From NCBI GenBank assembly GCA_035998445.1, contig DASYHQ010000013.1:124001-188000 (forward strand): a stretch of 64,000 bases of DNA, read 5' to 3'. This document shows, in pieces, positions 34,041-45,106 of the stretch. Source of the DNA: Tepidisphaeraceae bacterium. Its GTDB lineage: Bacteria > Planctomycetota > Phycisphaerae > Tepidisphaerales > Tepidisphaeraceae. The notes under the pieces are model-generated. The model had not been told where the DNA came from. It searched no databases and was given only the letters and a program-made list of their open reading frames with translations. Positions within the stretch are counted from its first letter, which is position 1, and each line of letters begins with the position of its first letter. The position numbers were made by a program, and so were the translations under genes.

Positions 34041-34670
34041 TTAGTGCGACGGTGGCTGCACGCCCGGGATCTTATTCACCTGATCGTAGATGCTGGAGCG
34101 GCCCGGCTTCGGCGCCGCGGGCGTGGCATCTTGCGCTGCGGGGGCGGCGGTGGCATCCGGCGTGGTCGCGCCGGCGGTCGGGGCGCTGGGGGTAGCTGGC
34201 GTCCCGGGGACGCCCGGCACGCCGCCGTCGAGGGGGATGTTGCCGGGCAGTTCGAACTTCGCACCACCACGGTCGACGACGAGCGTCTGGCGGCGCTGGT
34301 AGGCTTCCAGCGTAAGCGCCTTGGCGAGTTCGGGGTCGTCGATGTCGCGTACGCGCTGCGGGCCAACCTCGATGATCTTGTCGTCGGCTTTTAGACCAAA
34401 ATAGGTCTCCATGGGCCCGCCAACCACAATATTAGAGACCAGCAGCGCCCCGGTGCGGTTGCCCGCGGGCACGGCCTCCATCACGATCGAGTCGCTGGTG
34501 CGCATGCCGTCGGCGTCCTTGCCGGCCAGCTGGTTGGCTTCGACCCGGGCCTCTTTGCCCTTCTGCAGCACCGTGACGGTGTAATCGCCCGGCCCACCTT
34601 TGGCCGAGAGCATGATGACGATCACGAGCAGCGTGATGAGGATGCCACCGAGGCCGAAGATCCATCGCAT
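34041..34670 (-). CDS. Membrane-anchored protein with PDZ-like domain and Pro/Ala-rich tail
   Basis: 209 aa. The ATG at 34670 follows AGGAACGAC. One N-terminal helix (WIFGLGGILITLLVIVIMLS) anchors a periplasmic part. Residues ~70-140 (LLVSNIVVGGPMETYFGLKADDKIIEV, split: LLVSNIVVGGPM, FGLKADDKIIEVGP, then a Leu-rich helix and QTLVVDRGG) have the strand-helix order of a PDZ domain, similar to the GspC/DegP type. The tail from ~145 is Pro/Ala/Thr-rich and low complexity. Its partner is unknown; a secretion-system or protease accessory role is possible but not shown. Confidence 0.65.
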   Translation of the reverse strand: MRWIFGLGGILITLLVIVIMLSAKGGPGDYTVTVLQKGKEARVEANQLAGKDADGMRTSDSIVMEAVPAGNRTGALLVSNIVVGGPMETYFGLKADDKIIEVGPQRVRDIDDPELAKALTLEAYQRRQTLVVDRGGAKFELPGNIPLDGGVPGVPGTPATPSAPTAGATTPDATAAPAAQDATPAAPKPGRSSIYDQVNKIPGVQPPSH

Positions 34671-34779
34671 AGTCGTTCCTGGTTAGTCCGCCAGTGCCAT
34701 TATGACGCCCTTTGCGTGGAAGTGAAACTGGAAAGCCGCAGGCGTCAGGGGGAACTGTGCGCGGTGTGCACTGGGCTTC

Positions 34780-35523
34780 TCATCCTTCCCGAGTTGAAAG
34801 CACCCAGTGGTCCCCGTCGCCCTCCACTTTGTTCTCCAGGTCGGTACCGTACAGTGGCCCGGTAACCGCGATACTCATGGTGATGTCGACGTACTGCAGG
34901 TCGTCGGAGCGTTTGATGAACGCGTCGAACACGTCGACCCCCAATTGATCCATGCGATCGACCGTCGCCTGCAGGCAGCCGGGCGTCCACCGCCGGCGGA
35001 TGACGATGTCGTAGCGGTGCTGGTTGGGGAACAGATTGCCTATGTAGTCGAGCACCCACAGAGTGATCAGGATCAGCGCCGTCGCGACCAGCGTCACCGC
35101 GTACTGCCCGAAACCCGCCGCCAAGCCCATTGCCGCGACGCACCATAGGCCAGCGGCGGTGGTAAGGCCCTGAACAGAGCCGTTGTTCTTCAGGATCGAA
35201 CCGGCACCAAGAAATCCGATGCCGGTCATGACACCGTAGGCGATGCGGGCAGGGTCGACTTGAAGTTCGATGGACGAGGAGAGGTTCTGCGGCTGCCACG
35301 GTTCAAATGCGAAGTGGATCGATACGATCATCACCAGCGCGCTGCCGAGGCAGACGAGCGCATGCGTACGAAAGCCAGCCTCGCGGCCGCGGAGCTGCCG
35401 CTCGATCCCGATCACGCCGCCACAGAGCATGGCGAAGATCAGCCGAAAGGCGGATTCGGTGGCGTAGCCTAACGAGCGCCCCCAATCGACCAACTGCTGG
35501 TCCAGCAGGTTCAACCATTCCAT
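34780..35523 (-). CDS. MgtC/SapB-family membrane protein
   Basis: 247 aa. The N-terminal half has four to five helices with family motifs: LIFAMLCGGVIGIERQLRGR (split: CGGVIGIERQL), GFRTHALVCLGSALVMI, DPARIAYGVMTGIGFLGAGSI (split: GIGFLGAGSIL) and GLTTAAGLWCVAAMGLA. The C-terminal ~85 residues are an ACT-like cytoplasmic domain. MgtC proteins inhibit F-type ATP synthase or support growth at low Mg2+ in pathogens; in free-living bacteria the role is less clear. Codirectional with the PDZ-like gene downstream and the STAS gene upstream. Confidence 0.9.
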   Translation of the reverse strand: MEWLNLLDQQLVDWGRSLGYATESAFRLIFAMLCGGVIGIERQLRGREAGFRTHALVCLGSALVMIVSIHFAFEPWQPQNLSSSIELQVDPARIAYGVMTGIGFLGAGSILKNNGSVQGLTTAAGLWCVAAMGLAAGFGQYAVTLVATALILITLWVLDYIGNLFPNQHRYDIVIRRRWTPGCLQATVDRMDQLGVDVFDAFIKRSDDLQYVDITMSIAVTGPLYGTDLENKVEGDGDHWVLSTREG

Positions 35524-35529
35524 CGCCTG

Positions 35530-35535
35530 AGATTA
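35530..35535 (-). promoter_or_regulatory. -10-like TAATCT box 6 nt before the mgtC-type gene
   Basis: Minus-strand TAATCT, CAGGCG, ATG at 35523. AGG within the 6-nt spacer is too close to be a good Shine-Dalgarno. Candidate leaderless start. Confidence 0.4.
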
Positions 35536-35592
35536 CCGATCAGGCCCGTCAGTTGGAACGCCGAAACGCTCATCGTGGGTCAGCTGCAGCCC

Positions 35593-35952
35593 TTACAGCG
35601 GCGGTACGACCTTCACAGCTTCGCGCTGGCTCGGCTTGATCTTCAGCAACCGATCGAGGCGGGTGATCTTGATCAGTTCCATCAGGCGGTCGCCCACGCC
35701 GCACAGAACGAGACTGGTGCGGTTCAACGTCGCCAGCTTCTTGTGCAGTTGGATGACGATACCGATCGCCTGACTGGAGATGTACTGGACGCGTTCGAAG
35801 TCCAGCACGATCAGCCGTTTGTCCTCGACGTCCACCAGGTGGTACAGCGAGGCGGCGATCTCCTCGAGCACGATCGGGTCCATCAGGGAGGCTTCCGTGA
35901 ACTCGATCACGGTGTACTTTTCAATGGTGGTGATCGTGAAATGGCCGTTCAT
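35593..35952 (-). CDS. STAS-domain anti-sigma factor antagonist-like protein
   Basis: 119 aa from the ATG at 35952, which follows AGAGGACC; an earlier start at 36003 is less likely. The single STAS domain has strands FTITTIEKYTVIEF and RLIVLDFERVQYISSQAIG, with the phosphorylatable Ser of SpoIIAA-type proteins at ISSQ, and SLVLCGVGDRLMELI before the last helix. Such proteins bind anti-sigma kinases or act in partner-switching. No RsbW-like kinase is in the window, so the partner is elsewhere. It lies 69 bp after lon on the same strand. Confidence 0.87.
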   Translation of the reverse strand: MNGHFTITTIEKYTVIEFTEASLMDPIVLEEIAASLYHLVDVEDKRLIVLDFERVQYISSQAIGIVIQLHKKLATLNRTSLVLCGVGDRLMELIKITRLDRLLKIKPSQREAVKVVPPL

Positions 35953-36021
35953 GGTCCTCTGTGGAGCGTGGGCGTACATAGTGAAGCTCATCGAGCGGAC
36001 CACCGGCCCACTTAACGATTT

Positions 36022-38478
<2,457 letters not shown>

Positions 38479-38487
38479 GTCGTAGTT

Positions 38488-38572
38488 GTGGGCAGCGGGC
38501 AGTGGGTAGTGGACAGTTCAGCCAAGGGCCCGCCTTCGCTGAACCGTCCACCGCCCACTATCTGCTGCCCAC
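38488..38572. repeat. Imperfect inverted repeat between hsp20 and lon
   Basis: 35-nt arms (38488-38522 and 38538-38572) starting GTGGGCAGC and differing mostly by transitions that keep G-U pairing in RNA, with a 15-nt middle. It may separate hsp20 and lon transcription. Confidence 0.7.
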
Positions 38573-38581
38573 GCTCCTCTC

Positions 38582-39001
38582 TCACTTCTTGGGAATCTCG
38601 ATCCACAGTAAGCCGTCACGATACGACGCGTTGATCTCTTCCTTGGCGGCATCGGGCGGCAGCTCGACGCTGCGGCAGAAGCTGCCGTGGTCGATCTCCA
38701 TCACGTGGACGCGCAGCTTCGGGCCACCGTCACCCTCCTTCGATGTCTGCCACGGCACCTGGCGATGGCCGCGCAACGTCAACTCGCCGGCGAGCACCTC
38801 GACGTCGATCTTCTCCTTCTCCACGCCGGCGAGGTCGACGCAGACCAGGTAGGCGGTCTCCGTCTCGTACAAATTCACCGGCGGCGACCAGGTGTCGGAC
38901 CCGCAGAAGTTGTAATACCCACCGGCGCCGCTGGGGTCACCGCTGCGCCCGGACGATCGACGGATGTTGCCGTAGGGAACTTCGATTGCCTGTTGCACCA
39001 T
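38582..39001 (-). CDS. Small heat shock protein (Hsp20/alpha-crystallin)
   Basis: 139 aa from the ATG at 39001, which follows GGAGATCC; an ATG at 39028 is less likely. The alpha-crystallin domain starts at WSPPVNLYETETAYLVCVDL (residue ~38) and shows LAGVEKEKIDVEV, ELTLRGHR, FCRSVELPPDA and INASYRDGLLWIEIP, the A-x-x-x-n-G-v-L-type signature. It has a 37-residue Gly/Ser-rich N-terminal arm and almost no C-terminal tail. An ATP-independent holdase, here beside lon. Confidence 0.92.
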   Translation of the reverse strand: MVQQAIEVPYGNIRRSSGRSGDPSGAGGYYNFCGSDTWSPPVNLYETETAYLVCVDLAGVEKEKIDVEVLAGELTLRGHRQVPWQTSKEGDGGPKLRVHVMEIDHGSFCRSVELPPDAAKEEINASYRDGLLWIEIPKK

Positions 39002-39059
39002 GGGATCTCCGTGGGATTGCAGAATCATGATAGGGGAACGCGTTGCGAAGGGGAACGCC

Positions 39060-41105
39060 TCACCCCGGCGTCTTCGCCTGACTCAGACTGGGCGCGGCCG
39101 GATCGCCCTCGGCCAGCTGCACCAGCAGGGGCTGGACGCGCTGGTCGATGTGGTCCATCGTCATTGCCAGCGTCGTCGCGATTATCACGCTCTCGTCGCA
39201 CGCGATGCGCGTTTTCGCCTTGGCGATCTCGCCTTTGAAGGACCACAGGCCGACGATCATCGGCAGCGCTTTGAACCGCTGGTGCAGCCGTTTGCACAGG
39301 TATCGCGATGACGTGACGGCATCCGGCGGTAACGCGCTGACCACCACCAGATGCGCGCCGTCGCGCTCCACCTGTTCCACCATCTCGCTCGCCAGCGATT
39401 TGACCGAGACGGCGGTCGCGCAGAAGCCGCGCATCTGCAGCAGCTGCGCGACCATCAGCCCGACGACCTCGTCGGCATCGTCGTGGGCGGGCAGGATCTC
39501 GACGTTCACGATGCAGTTTCGCGGCACGCGAAACCGGCTGCCGGTCGAGGCCCGCGCGCTGGCGAGGGCCGTCGCGATGGCGTCGTCCGGTTCCGCGTCG
39601 GCCAGACCGCGCGCCACCTTCACCCGCTGCTGATCGCCAAGCTCGTCCACCATCTCGCGGATGCTCCGGCGAACGTAGGCGGCGCGGTCCTCATCCAGAG
39701 TGTTCCGGTGCCGGTCCTGCTCGGCCATCGCCAGCGCGGGCATCAGCACCTCGTCGTACACGCGCTCCAGCGACATCTCGCGCAGGTAGTCGTCGGCGAT
39801 CTCGCTCGCCTCCTCGGCGTCGGTCGCGAGCAGGCGCTGGTAGATGCGCTCCGGTGGCGCGAAGACGGGGTCGTCGCCCAGCAGGATGTCCAGGAACTTC
39901 AGGTTCGGGACGTTCTTACCGAGCACCACCAGGCAGACCGTCAACGGCGTGGCGATGACGAGGCCGATCGGTCCCCACAGCCACGTCCAGAAGACCGCCG
40001 ACACCAGCACGGCGATCGTCGTCATGCCGGTGCTGCTGCCGTACAGCCAAGGCTCCATAAGGTTGTTGCTGAGCAGCTCGATCGTCGCGAACAGAATGAC
40101 CACGCCGATGAACACGCCGAACCCGGGGTAGACCGCGAATGCGACCACTAAGGGGAAGACCGCCGCGATCCACGGACCGACGTACGGGATGAAGCGCAGC
40201 ACGGCGCACAGCAGGCCCCAGAGGATGACGTTGGGGAATGATTCCTGGCCGATGACGCGCCCGATGATCCACAGGCCAATCGAGATCGCGATGCCGTACG
40301 TGCCGTTGACGATCGCCTGGGCCAGCAGGTACCGGCTGATGCGCGTGGCGGCGTCGTCCATCGCCTTCGTGGTGATGTTCAGCTGCCCGAACCCCACGAG
40401 TCGCACCATGCGGTCACGCAGGTCCTCGCGGTCCAGCAGGATGAAGATCGCGAAGACGATGACCAGGCCCGCGGTGCCGAGCGGCCCTAAGGCAAGACCC
40501 AAGTAGCTGGCGAGTTGCGTCAGCGGCGAAGGTTGGGGTTGCACGATAGCAACGGGCAACGGGTTGTCTTCGGTATACGGTTGCGTGGTGGCGGCCTCGG
40601 CGACGCGGGTGGCGTCGGGGCCGGTGTCGCGCAGGCGGCGCGTGCCGGTGCGGGGGGCGATCTCGCTCGCGATCAGTTCCGCGGGTTCGGCGATCGCCTG
40701 GGTGGTCGCGGGCTGGTCGAGGTTCTTCTGAACGTCGGTCACCAGCCCCATCAGGTTGCCAAGTGGCCCACCGCCGGACGGCTTGAGCTGTTGGACCTTG
40801 TTGATGATGTTTTCACGGTAATTTTCGAGATTTGTGGCTAAATTAAGCGTCTGGTCGCTGACGATGTAAGCCAGCGATGCCATCAGACCGGAGACCGCTA
40901 AGACCACGATCATCACCGAGGGGATGCGCCCGAGCCGCCAGCGTTCCAGCCGGGTGACGAGCGGCGTGAGCAGGAAGCTGACCAACAACGCCAGCGCCAG
41001 CGGGATCAGCACGTCGGACGCGAGATACAGGGCGGCAACGACCAAAAAAATCGTCGCGAAAATCAGGAATCGCGAGTGACGGTCGGGTGAGGTGCGGGCG
41101 GGCAT
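39060..41105 (-). CDS. AI-2E/PerM-family permease with C-terminal B12-binding-like domain
   Basis: 681 aa, about twice the usual ~350. Residues ~1-425 form the AI-2E (PF01594) permease: two N-terminal helix pairs (FLIFATIFLVVAALYLASDVL, split; LIPLALALLVSFLLTPLV), a soluble insert with a TTQ-rich linker, LLDREDLRDR, FIPYVGPWIAAVFPL and LLSNNLMEPWLYG. The cytoplasmic tail (~430-680) contains an alpha/beta segment (CIVNVEILPAHDDADEVVG, LLQMRGFCATAVSV, GAHLVVVSALPPD) like a cobalamin-binding fold, but without the DxHxxG cobalamin His. Function may be export/import of a small molecule, or volume control; unknown. Confidence 0.83.
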   Translation of the reverse strand: MPARTSPDRHSRFLIFATIFLVVAALYLASDVLIPLALALLVSFLLTPLVTRLERWRLGRIPSVMIVVLAVSGLMASLAYIVSDQTLNLATNLENYRENIINKVQQLKPSGGGPLGNLMGLVTDVQKNLDQPATTQAIAEPAELIASEIAPRTGTRRLRDTGPDATRVAEAATTQPYTEDNPLPVAIVQPQPSPLTQLASYLGLALGPLGTAGLVIVFAIFILLDREDLRDRMVRLVGFGQLNITTKAMDDAATRISRYLLAQAIVNGTYGIAISIGLWIIGRVIGQESFPNVILWGLLCAVLRFIPYVGPWIAAVFPLVVAFAVYPGFGVFIGVVILFATIELLSNNLMEPWLYGSSTGMTTIAVLVSAVFWTWLWGPIGLVIATPLTVCLVVLGKNVPNLKFLDILLGDDPVFAPPERIYQRLLATDAEEASEIADDYLREMSLERVYDEVLMPALAMAEQDRHRNTLDEDRAAYVRRSIREMVDELGDQQRVKVARGLADAEPDDAIATALASARASTGSRFRVPRNCIVNVEILPAHDDADEVVGLMVAQLLQMRGFCATAVSVKSLASEMVEQVERDGAHLVVVSALPPDAVTSSRYLCKRLHQRFKALPMIVGLWSFKGEIAKAKTRIACDESVIIATTLAMTMDHIDQRVQPLLVQLAEGDPAAPSLSQAKTPG

Positions 41106-41276
41106 AGGGTCTCGTGCGGGTGCGACGCCCGTCCGACAGTCGGCGGGTACGGGACGAGCATACCGGAAGCGGCCATTGCCCCGGTACGCGCAAAAGCCGC
41201 GTCCGATAAATCCCGAGGCTGCCGATAACAGCGTTCGGCACGAGATGTCACGCCGTGTCTGGCCGATAAGGGGAGC

Positions 41277-41882
41277 ATGTCGTTTAAGAAACTATGCGGG
41301 TCCGTGAGTTTGATCGTGCTGCTGTTTGCCTCAATGAGCGGCGCGCAGACCACCCGCCCGACGCCTACCCAAAACTGGTCGGCCGCGGTCGAACGGTTGG
41401 CTCTGGCGCTGGTGACCGGCGACACACCGACCGCCCACGCCGCCACCACGAACGCCTTGAGCGTGGTCCGCAGTGGATCGACGGAGGCGGCCGATCTGAC
41501 AACGCTGGTCCAACGCGCGACCGGTGGGGCGGTGCTGGGGACGCACGTTTACTCGTTCCCACCATTGGCCATGGCCGCCGACCTCGCCGCCGACTTCAAG
41601 ACCGCTACGACGGCGTCGGACTCGATCAAGGCGCTTATGATTCCCACCAACGACGACGCCATGCAGCGTGCCAACGCGACGGCCATCCAATGGGTCGCCC
41701 AGGCGCTGGGTGCCACGCAGGGCACGCCGGTAGCGGTCGCGCTCGTGATGCCTGCCGCTGTCGCCGAATCGCCGAAGTCGCCGGTACCGGTGCTCGTGCT
41801 GATGCGCGGTGCCGCGGGCGAGGATGGTTCGTTCCACATCTCGCGCATCGTGTTCGGCACGCCGCTTGAGATCCTCGACTAA
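41277..41882 (+). CDS. Secreted protein of unknown function
   Basis: 201 aa. The ATG at 41277 follows AGGGGAGC. Signal peptide MSFKKLCGSVSLIVLLFASMSGA, cleaved before QTTRP. The mature protein is mostly helical and Ala/Thr-rich, ending in beta strands (VPVLVLMRG, FHISRIVFGTP). No family was recognised and no catalytic motif is visible. Divergent from the AI-2E permease gene. Confidence 0.65.
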   Translation: MSFKKLCGSVSLIVLLFASMSGAQTTRPTPTQNWSAAVERLALALVTGDTPTAHAATTNALSVVRSGSTEAADLTTLVQRATGGAVLGTHVYSFPPLAMAADLAADFKTATTASDSIKALMIPTNDDAMQRANATAIQWVAQALGATQGTPVAVALVMPAAVAESPKSPVPVLVLMRGAAGEDGSFHISRIVFGTPLEILD

Positions 41883-41911
41883 ACGGCCCCGCGTTCGCAG
41901 CCCCAACGAAA

Positions 41912-41996
41912 CTGCCCACGAATGAGTACGAATCAACACGAATGGTAGAGGAGCCTCCTCTACTAATCGTGTTCCTTCGTGCCCCTTCGTGGGCAG
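41912..41996. repeat. Snap-back inverted repeat (42-nt arms) between convergent genes
   Basis: 41912-41953 and 41955-41996 are inverted copies with about 35 of 42 positions matching (ends CTGCCCACGAA; centre GTAGAGGAG/CTCCTCTAC), separated by one base. CACGAA-containing snap-back repeats of this kind are dispersed in other genomes. Probably a transcription block in both directions. Confidence 0.8.
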
Positions 41997-42020
41997 TCAT
42001 CACTTTGGATTCATTCCCGC

Positions 42021-44810
42021 CTACTGAACGTGCAGGGCCCGCAGCTGATACGGGTACATCTCCAGCGTCACCTTCCCACCTTCCGCGTTGATCGCTTCAC
42101 CCGTGGAGGCGTCGGTCACCTTGCCGGCAGGCAGGGTGATCTGGACACCCTTCTTGTCCGTCATGGCAGTGTTGACGACCGAGACGTAGGTGCCGTGGCC
42201 CTCGGTCTTGATCGACCGCACCACGACGGCGTCGTCGCTGCTGGCATCGTTCAGCCGCTCGCTCGGAAGCGCCGGCAGCGCCATGAAGGCCTGATTGAAG
42301 TTGCGCACATATTCGGGGAACCCACGGCCCCAGTTCAGGCCGACCAGGTAGCCCAGGTGCGTCGGGTCACCGTTGGCCATCGCCATGGCCTCGCCCATCA
42401 TGCAGTAGGGACCGGCGCGTTCGATGTCGGCGACGAAGTAGCCAAGCTTGGGCTTGTCTTCCTTGTCGTACATCATGTTCTCGTTCAGCGAGTAATGCCG
42501 CATCACCGCAAGGCCCGCGGGCGAGCGGAACGCGTCGAACGTCTTCGGGTCCGACACGGTATACAAGCGGTTGTACGCGTGCGTCAGCAGGACGCCTTCG
42601 GTTTCCTTGTAGTTGGCCGGGTCCGACTCCGGGTTGGCGTGTTGCACTTCCCAGCCGCCCCACGTGCTTAGAGGCGCGGTGAGGGCCTTCAGGTACAGCT
42701 CCTGGCCCACCACGTCCTCGACGCTCGCGGGGTTGATCTTCGCGTTGGCCTCGCTTTCGTTGGCGGCCAGCCATTCCTTCCACGCGGCCACGTCGTCGGT
42801 GACGATGTTCGGCCCGCCGAACGGGAACGACACGCCCGGCTCCTTCGGCGAGGCGGTGTAGAGGATCGTCGCGTCCTTGACGCCGTTCTCGCGCAGGTGG
42901 TCGCGCATCGCGACGAGGAACTCCCGCCTCTTGCCGAACCACCACTGCTTGTACTTGTTCAGCAGCGTCTGATCGTCGATCAGTTGCTTGCGCGTTACCT
43001 CAGTACCGCCGTTGGCTTCCTCGGCGAAGCGCTTGCGCGTCGCGTCGGCGAAGCTGATCGGCAGCTGCGAGCGCGGCCGAAGCCAGGCGCCGGCAAAGTT
43101 CGCCTTGTCCTTGAACTGGATAATGGTGATATCCAGCATTTTCTTGAAGTCGGCGTAGGTGTCGGGATCGGTGATGTCGGCGTTGGCGTTCTCGATCCAC
43201 TTGATGTGCGTGTAGGCATCGTCGCGCGTCAGCGGCTTGGCGCGGCGCTGGTTACCCAGCCCCTGCTGGCCCTTGCTGCCGGCGTACTCGTAATAGGGCA
43301 TGACGTCGAAGCCGCGCTCACCCATCAACTGCACGATCTGCCCCCACAGCGGGGCGGCGTCGGCATTGTGGAACGCCCAGCGGTTGCCGCCGCCCGGCGT
43401 GCTGTCCCAGTGCTGCACGGCGCCGAACTCCAGCAGGTCCTTCGTATAGGTGCGCATGCCCAGGAACTCCATCTGGTTCGCCTTGAAGCGGTACCAGTCG
43501 AGCGGTTCCTTCAGGCCGCGCTTCGTCTCGTCCTTCGTGTCCGACAGCACCCCGTCGGCCATCTCTTCACGCCAGAAGATCCGGCGTTGGGGCAAGCCCT
43601 CTGGCGGCAGGCGTAGCGACAGGTTCACCTGCTCGCGGTTGGGCACCTGATACAGCCGGATCCGCGACACGGCCGCGCCTTGCGACATCGGGATGTTCTC
43701 GGCCGAGTACTGCGCGATCGTGACGTTAAATCCCTCTTCGGCGATCACGCCACGGTCACCAATGCCGCGTATGAAGCCGAGCTCCGGGAAGCGGTCGTGC
43801 AGGTTGAACAACATCTGCCACTTCTCGTGCTTGCCCGACAGCGGCACGTTCAGCGATTCGTTGTTGTTGTTGACGTACTTCGGGTGAAACGCGTCGCCGA
43901 GCGCCGTGCCCGTGTGGAACCCGCGGGCGGTCTCGTTGCCGGCGTTCAGCACGATCATGCTGCGCGGGGCGTCCTCCGGATACTCGACCTCCAGCACGTA
44001 GGTCGCGCCGGGCTCCAGCAGTTTGTGCCGCCCGATGCGGAACGTCATGTACGCGCCCTCGCCGGGCGTCTTATTCAGCACGCGCGTTGGTTGGCCCAGG
44101 ATGGTCTCAATGCGGCTGGCGTCTTCCGGACTCTGCGCAAACATGTGCCCGGGCTCGGCGGTGGCGACGTCAATCTCGTCGACCAAGGTCACCTGGCCGA
44201 ACGTCTCCAGTTCAACCTTCGGGCGGTTCTTCGCTTCTTCCTGTGCCTTGGCGATCGCGGCATCCCGCTCGGCGGCGGCCTGGGCGGCCTGAGCGCGCTG
44301 GGCCTGAACATCGGCCCATTCCTGCGGCTCGTAGGCGTACAGCACGATCTCGTTGAAGTTCGCGCCGGCGTCCTTCATCGTGACCTGGAGGTAGCGGGTT
44401 TCCACCTCCAGCGGGATCTCGCGCCACTGCTGATACCGGTCCGTGCTGAAGGTGGTCAGTTCCTTCCAATTATCGGGCGTGCCGGCCGAGAAGGTGACGT
44501 CTCCCTTGCCGTTGGTGTCGTACAGCCAGACGCGCGACAACGCGCGCGACTCGCCTAGGTCAATCGTGGCGCTGATTGGGAAGCCATCCTTGCGATGCTC
44601 GGACGGAATTGCATATGGCACCGTCGGCTTGCCGGCGGGGGGGTCACCGGCCAGCGCCTGCTCGTCCACCAGACCATCAGGATTCCCGTATTCGCGGTCG
44701 TGCGTGACCATGTCCGGCTTCAGTTCGACGCGCTTGTCGGCCAAAGCGCTGGTGGTGATGCCCATCATGATGACGGCAGACAGTGCTGCCCGTTGCAACG
44801 GTGTGATCAC
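42021..44810 (-). CDS. Secreted glycoside hydrolase-like protein with F5/8-type-C-like domain
   Basis: 929 aa. The GTG at 44810 is chosen because GAGGAG lies 7 nt upstream (44818-44823) and a clean signal peptide follows (LQRAALSAVIMMGITTSALA). ATG codons further up (44888, 44879) lack such a site. Residues ~55-160 look like a discoidin/F5-8C domain (DGFPISATIDLGESRALSRVWLY, split: ISATIDLG, SRVWLYDTNG; IPLEVETRYLQVTM; NEIVLYAYEP). An Ala/Gln/Glu coiled coil follows (~170-205). The large C-terminal part (~450-860) has a TIM-barrel feel (FDVMPYYEYAGSKG, ITIIQFKDKANFAGAWLRPR, split) but no family signature I can name. Probably acts on an outside polysaccharide. Confidence 0.75.
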   Translation of the reverse strand: MITPLQRAALSAVIMMGITTSALADKRVELKPDMVTHDREYGNPDGLVDEQALAGDPPAGKPTVPYAIPSEHRKDGFPISATIDLGESRALSRVWLYDTNGKGDVTFSAGTPDNWKELTTFSTDRYQQWREIPLEVETRYLQVTMKDAGANFNEIVLYAYEPQEWADVQAQRAQAAQAAAERDAAIAKAQEEAKNRPKVELETFGQVTLVDEIDVATAEPGHMFAQSPEDASRIETILGQPTRVLNKTPGEGAYMTFRIGRHKLLEPGATYVLEVEYPEDAPRSMIVLNAGNETARGFHTGTALGDAFHPKYVNNNNESLNVPLSGKHEKWQMLFNLHDRFPELGFIRGIGDRGVIAEEGFNVTIAQYSAENIPMSQGAAVSRIRLYQVPNREQVNLSLRLPPEGLPQRRIFWREEMADGVLSDTKDETKRGLKEPLDWYRFKANQMEFLGMRTYTKDLLEFGAVQHWDSTPGGGNRWAFHNADAAPLWGQIVQLMGERGFDVMPYYEYAGSKGQQGLGNQRRAKPLTRDDAYTHIKWIENANADITDPDTYADFKKMLDITIIQFKDKANFAGAWLRPRSQLPISFADATRKRFAEEANGGTEVTRKQLIDDQTLLNKYKQWWFGKRREFLVAMRDHLRENGVKDATILYTASPKEPGVSFPFGGPNIVTDDVAAWKEWLAANESEANAKINPASVEDVVGQELYLKALTAPLSTWGGWEVQHANPESDPANYKETEGVLLTHAYNRLYTVSDPKTFDAFRSPAGLAVMRHYSLNENMMYDKEDKPKLGYFVADIERAGPYCMMGEAMAMANGDPTHLGYLVGLNWGRGFPEYVRNFNQAFMALPALPSERLNDASSDDAVVVRSIKTEGHGTYVSVVNTAMTDKKGVQITLPAGKVTDASTGEAINAEGGKVTLEMYPYQLRALHVQ

Positions 44811-45106
44811 GAAGCTTCTCCTCTTGCTGATGTGACGACGCAGCCTGTCGCAATACCGCGACAGGCTGGTCAGGATCATCGCCGACAACCGCGTTAGCAG
44901 CCGCCTCGCAACAGTATACCACAGTTGCGTGACCGCGCTGCCGGACTCAACGATTTTAAATAGCGAAGCGGCGTAAAAACCGGCGGAGGGTCGACCGACC
45001 CAGGACCGTTTAATCGCTGCTGGAACAACAAACGAAAAATGTCATAAAACTTACATTGGAAAAGTGCCGATGTACTCGTGCCGGAACGTGATAACTGGAG
45101 CACTTC
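44811..45106. other. Intergenic region between a secreted hydrolase and a chemoreceptor gene
   Basis: About 300 bp between divergent genes. AT-rich islands (for example around 45026-45056) suggest promoters, but I find no confident -35/-10 pair. GGAG at 45097-45100 serves the TTG start at 45107. Confidence 0.4.
44818..44823 (-). promoter_or_regulatory. Shine-Dalgarno GAGGAG deciding the GTG start at 44810
   Basis: Minus-strand GAGGAG with a 7-nt spacer to GTG. It moves the start 26 codons downstream of the first ATG in frame and leaves an ideal signal peptide. Confidence 0.7.

Noticed and set aside
39001-39060. Sigma-32-like promoter before hsp20 (CCCCTAT)
   Set aside because: The -10-like string is present but no matching CTTGAA-type -35 box lies at a suitable distance.
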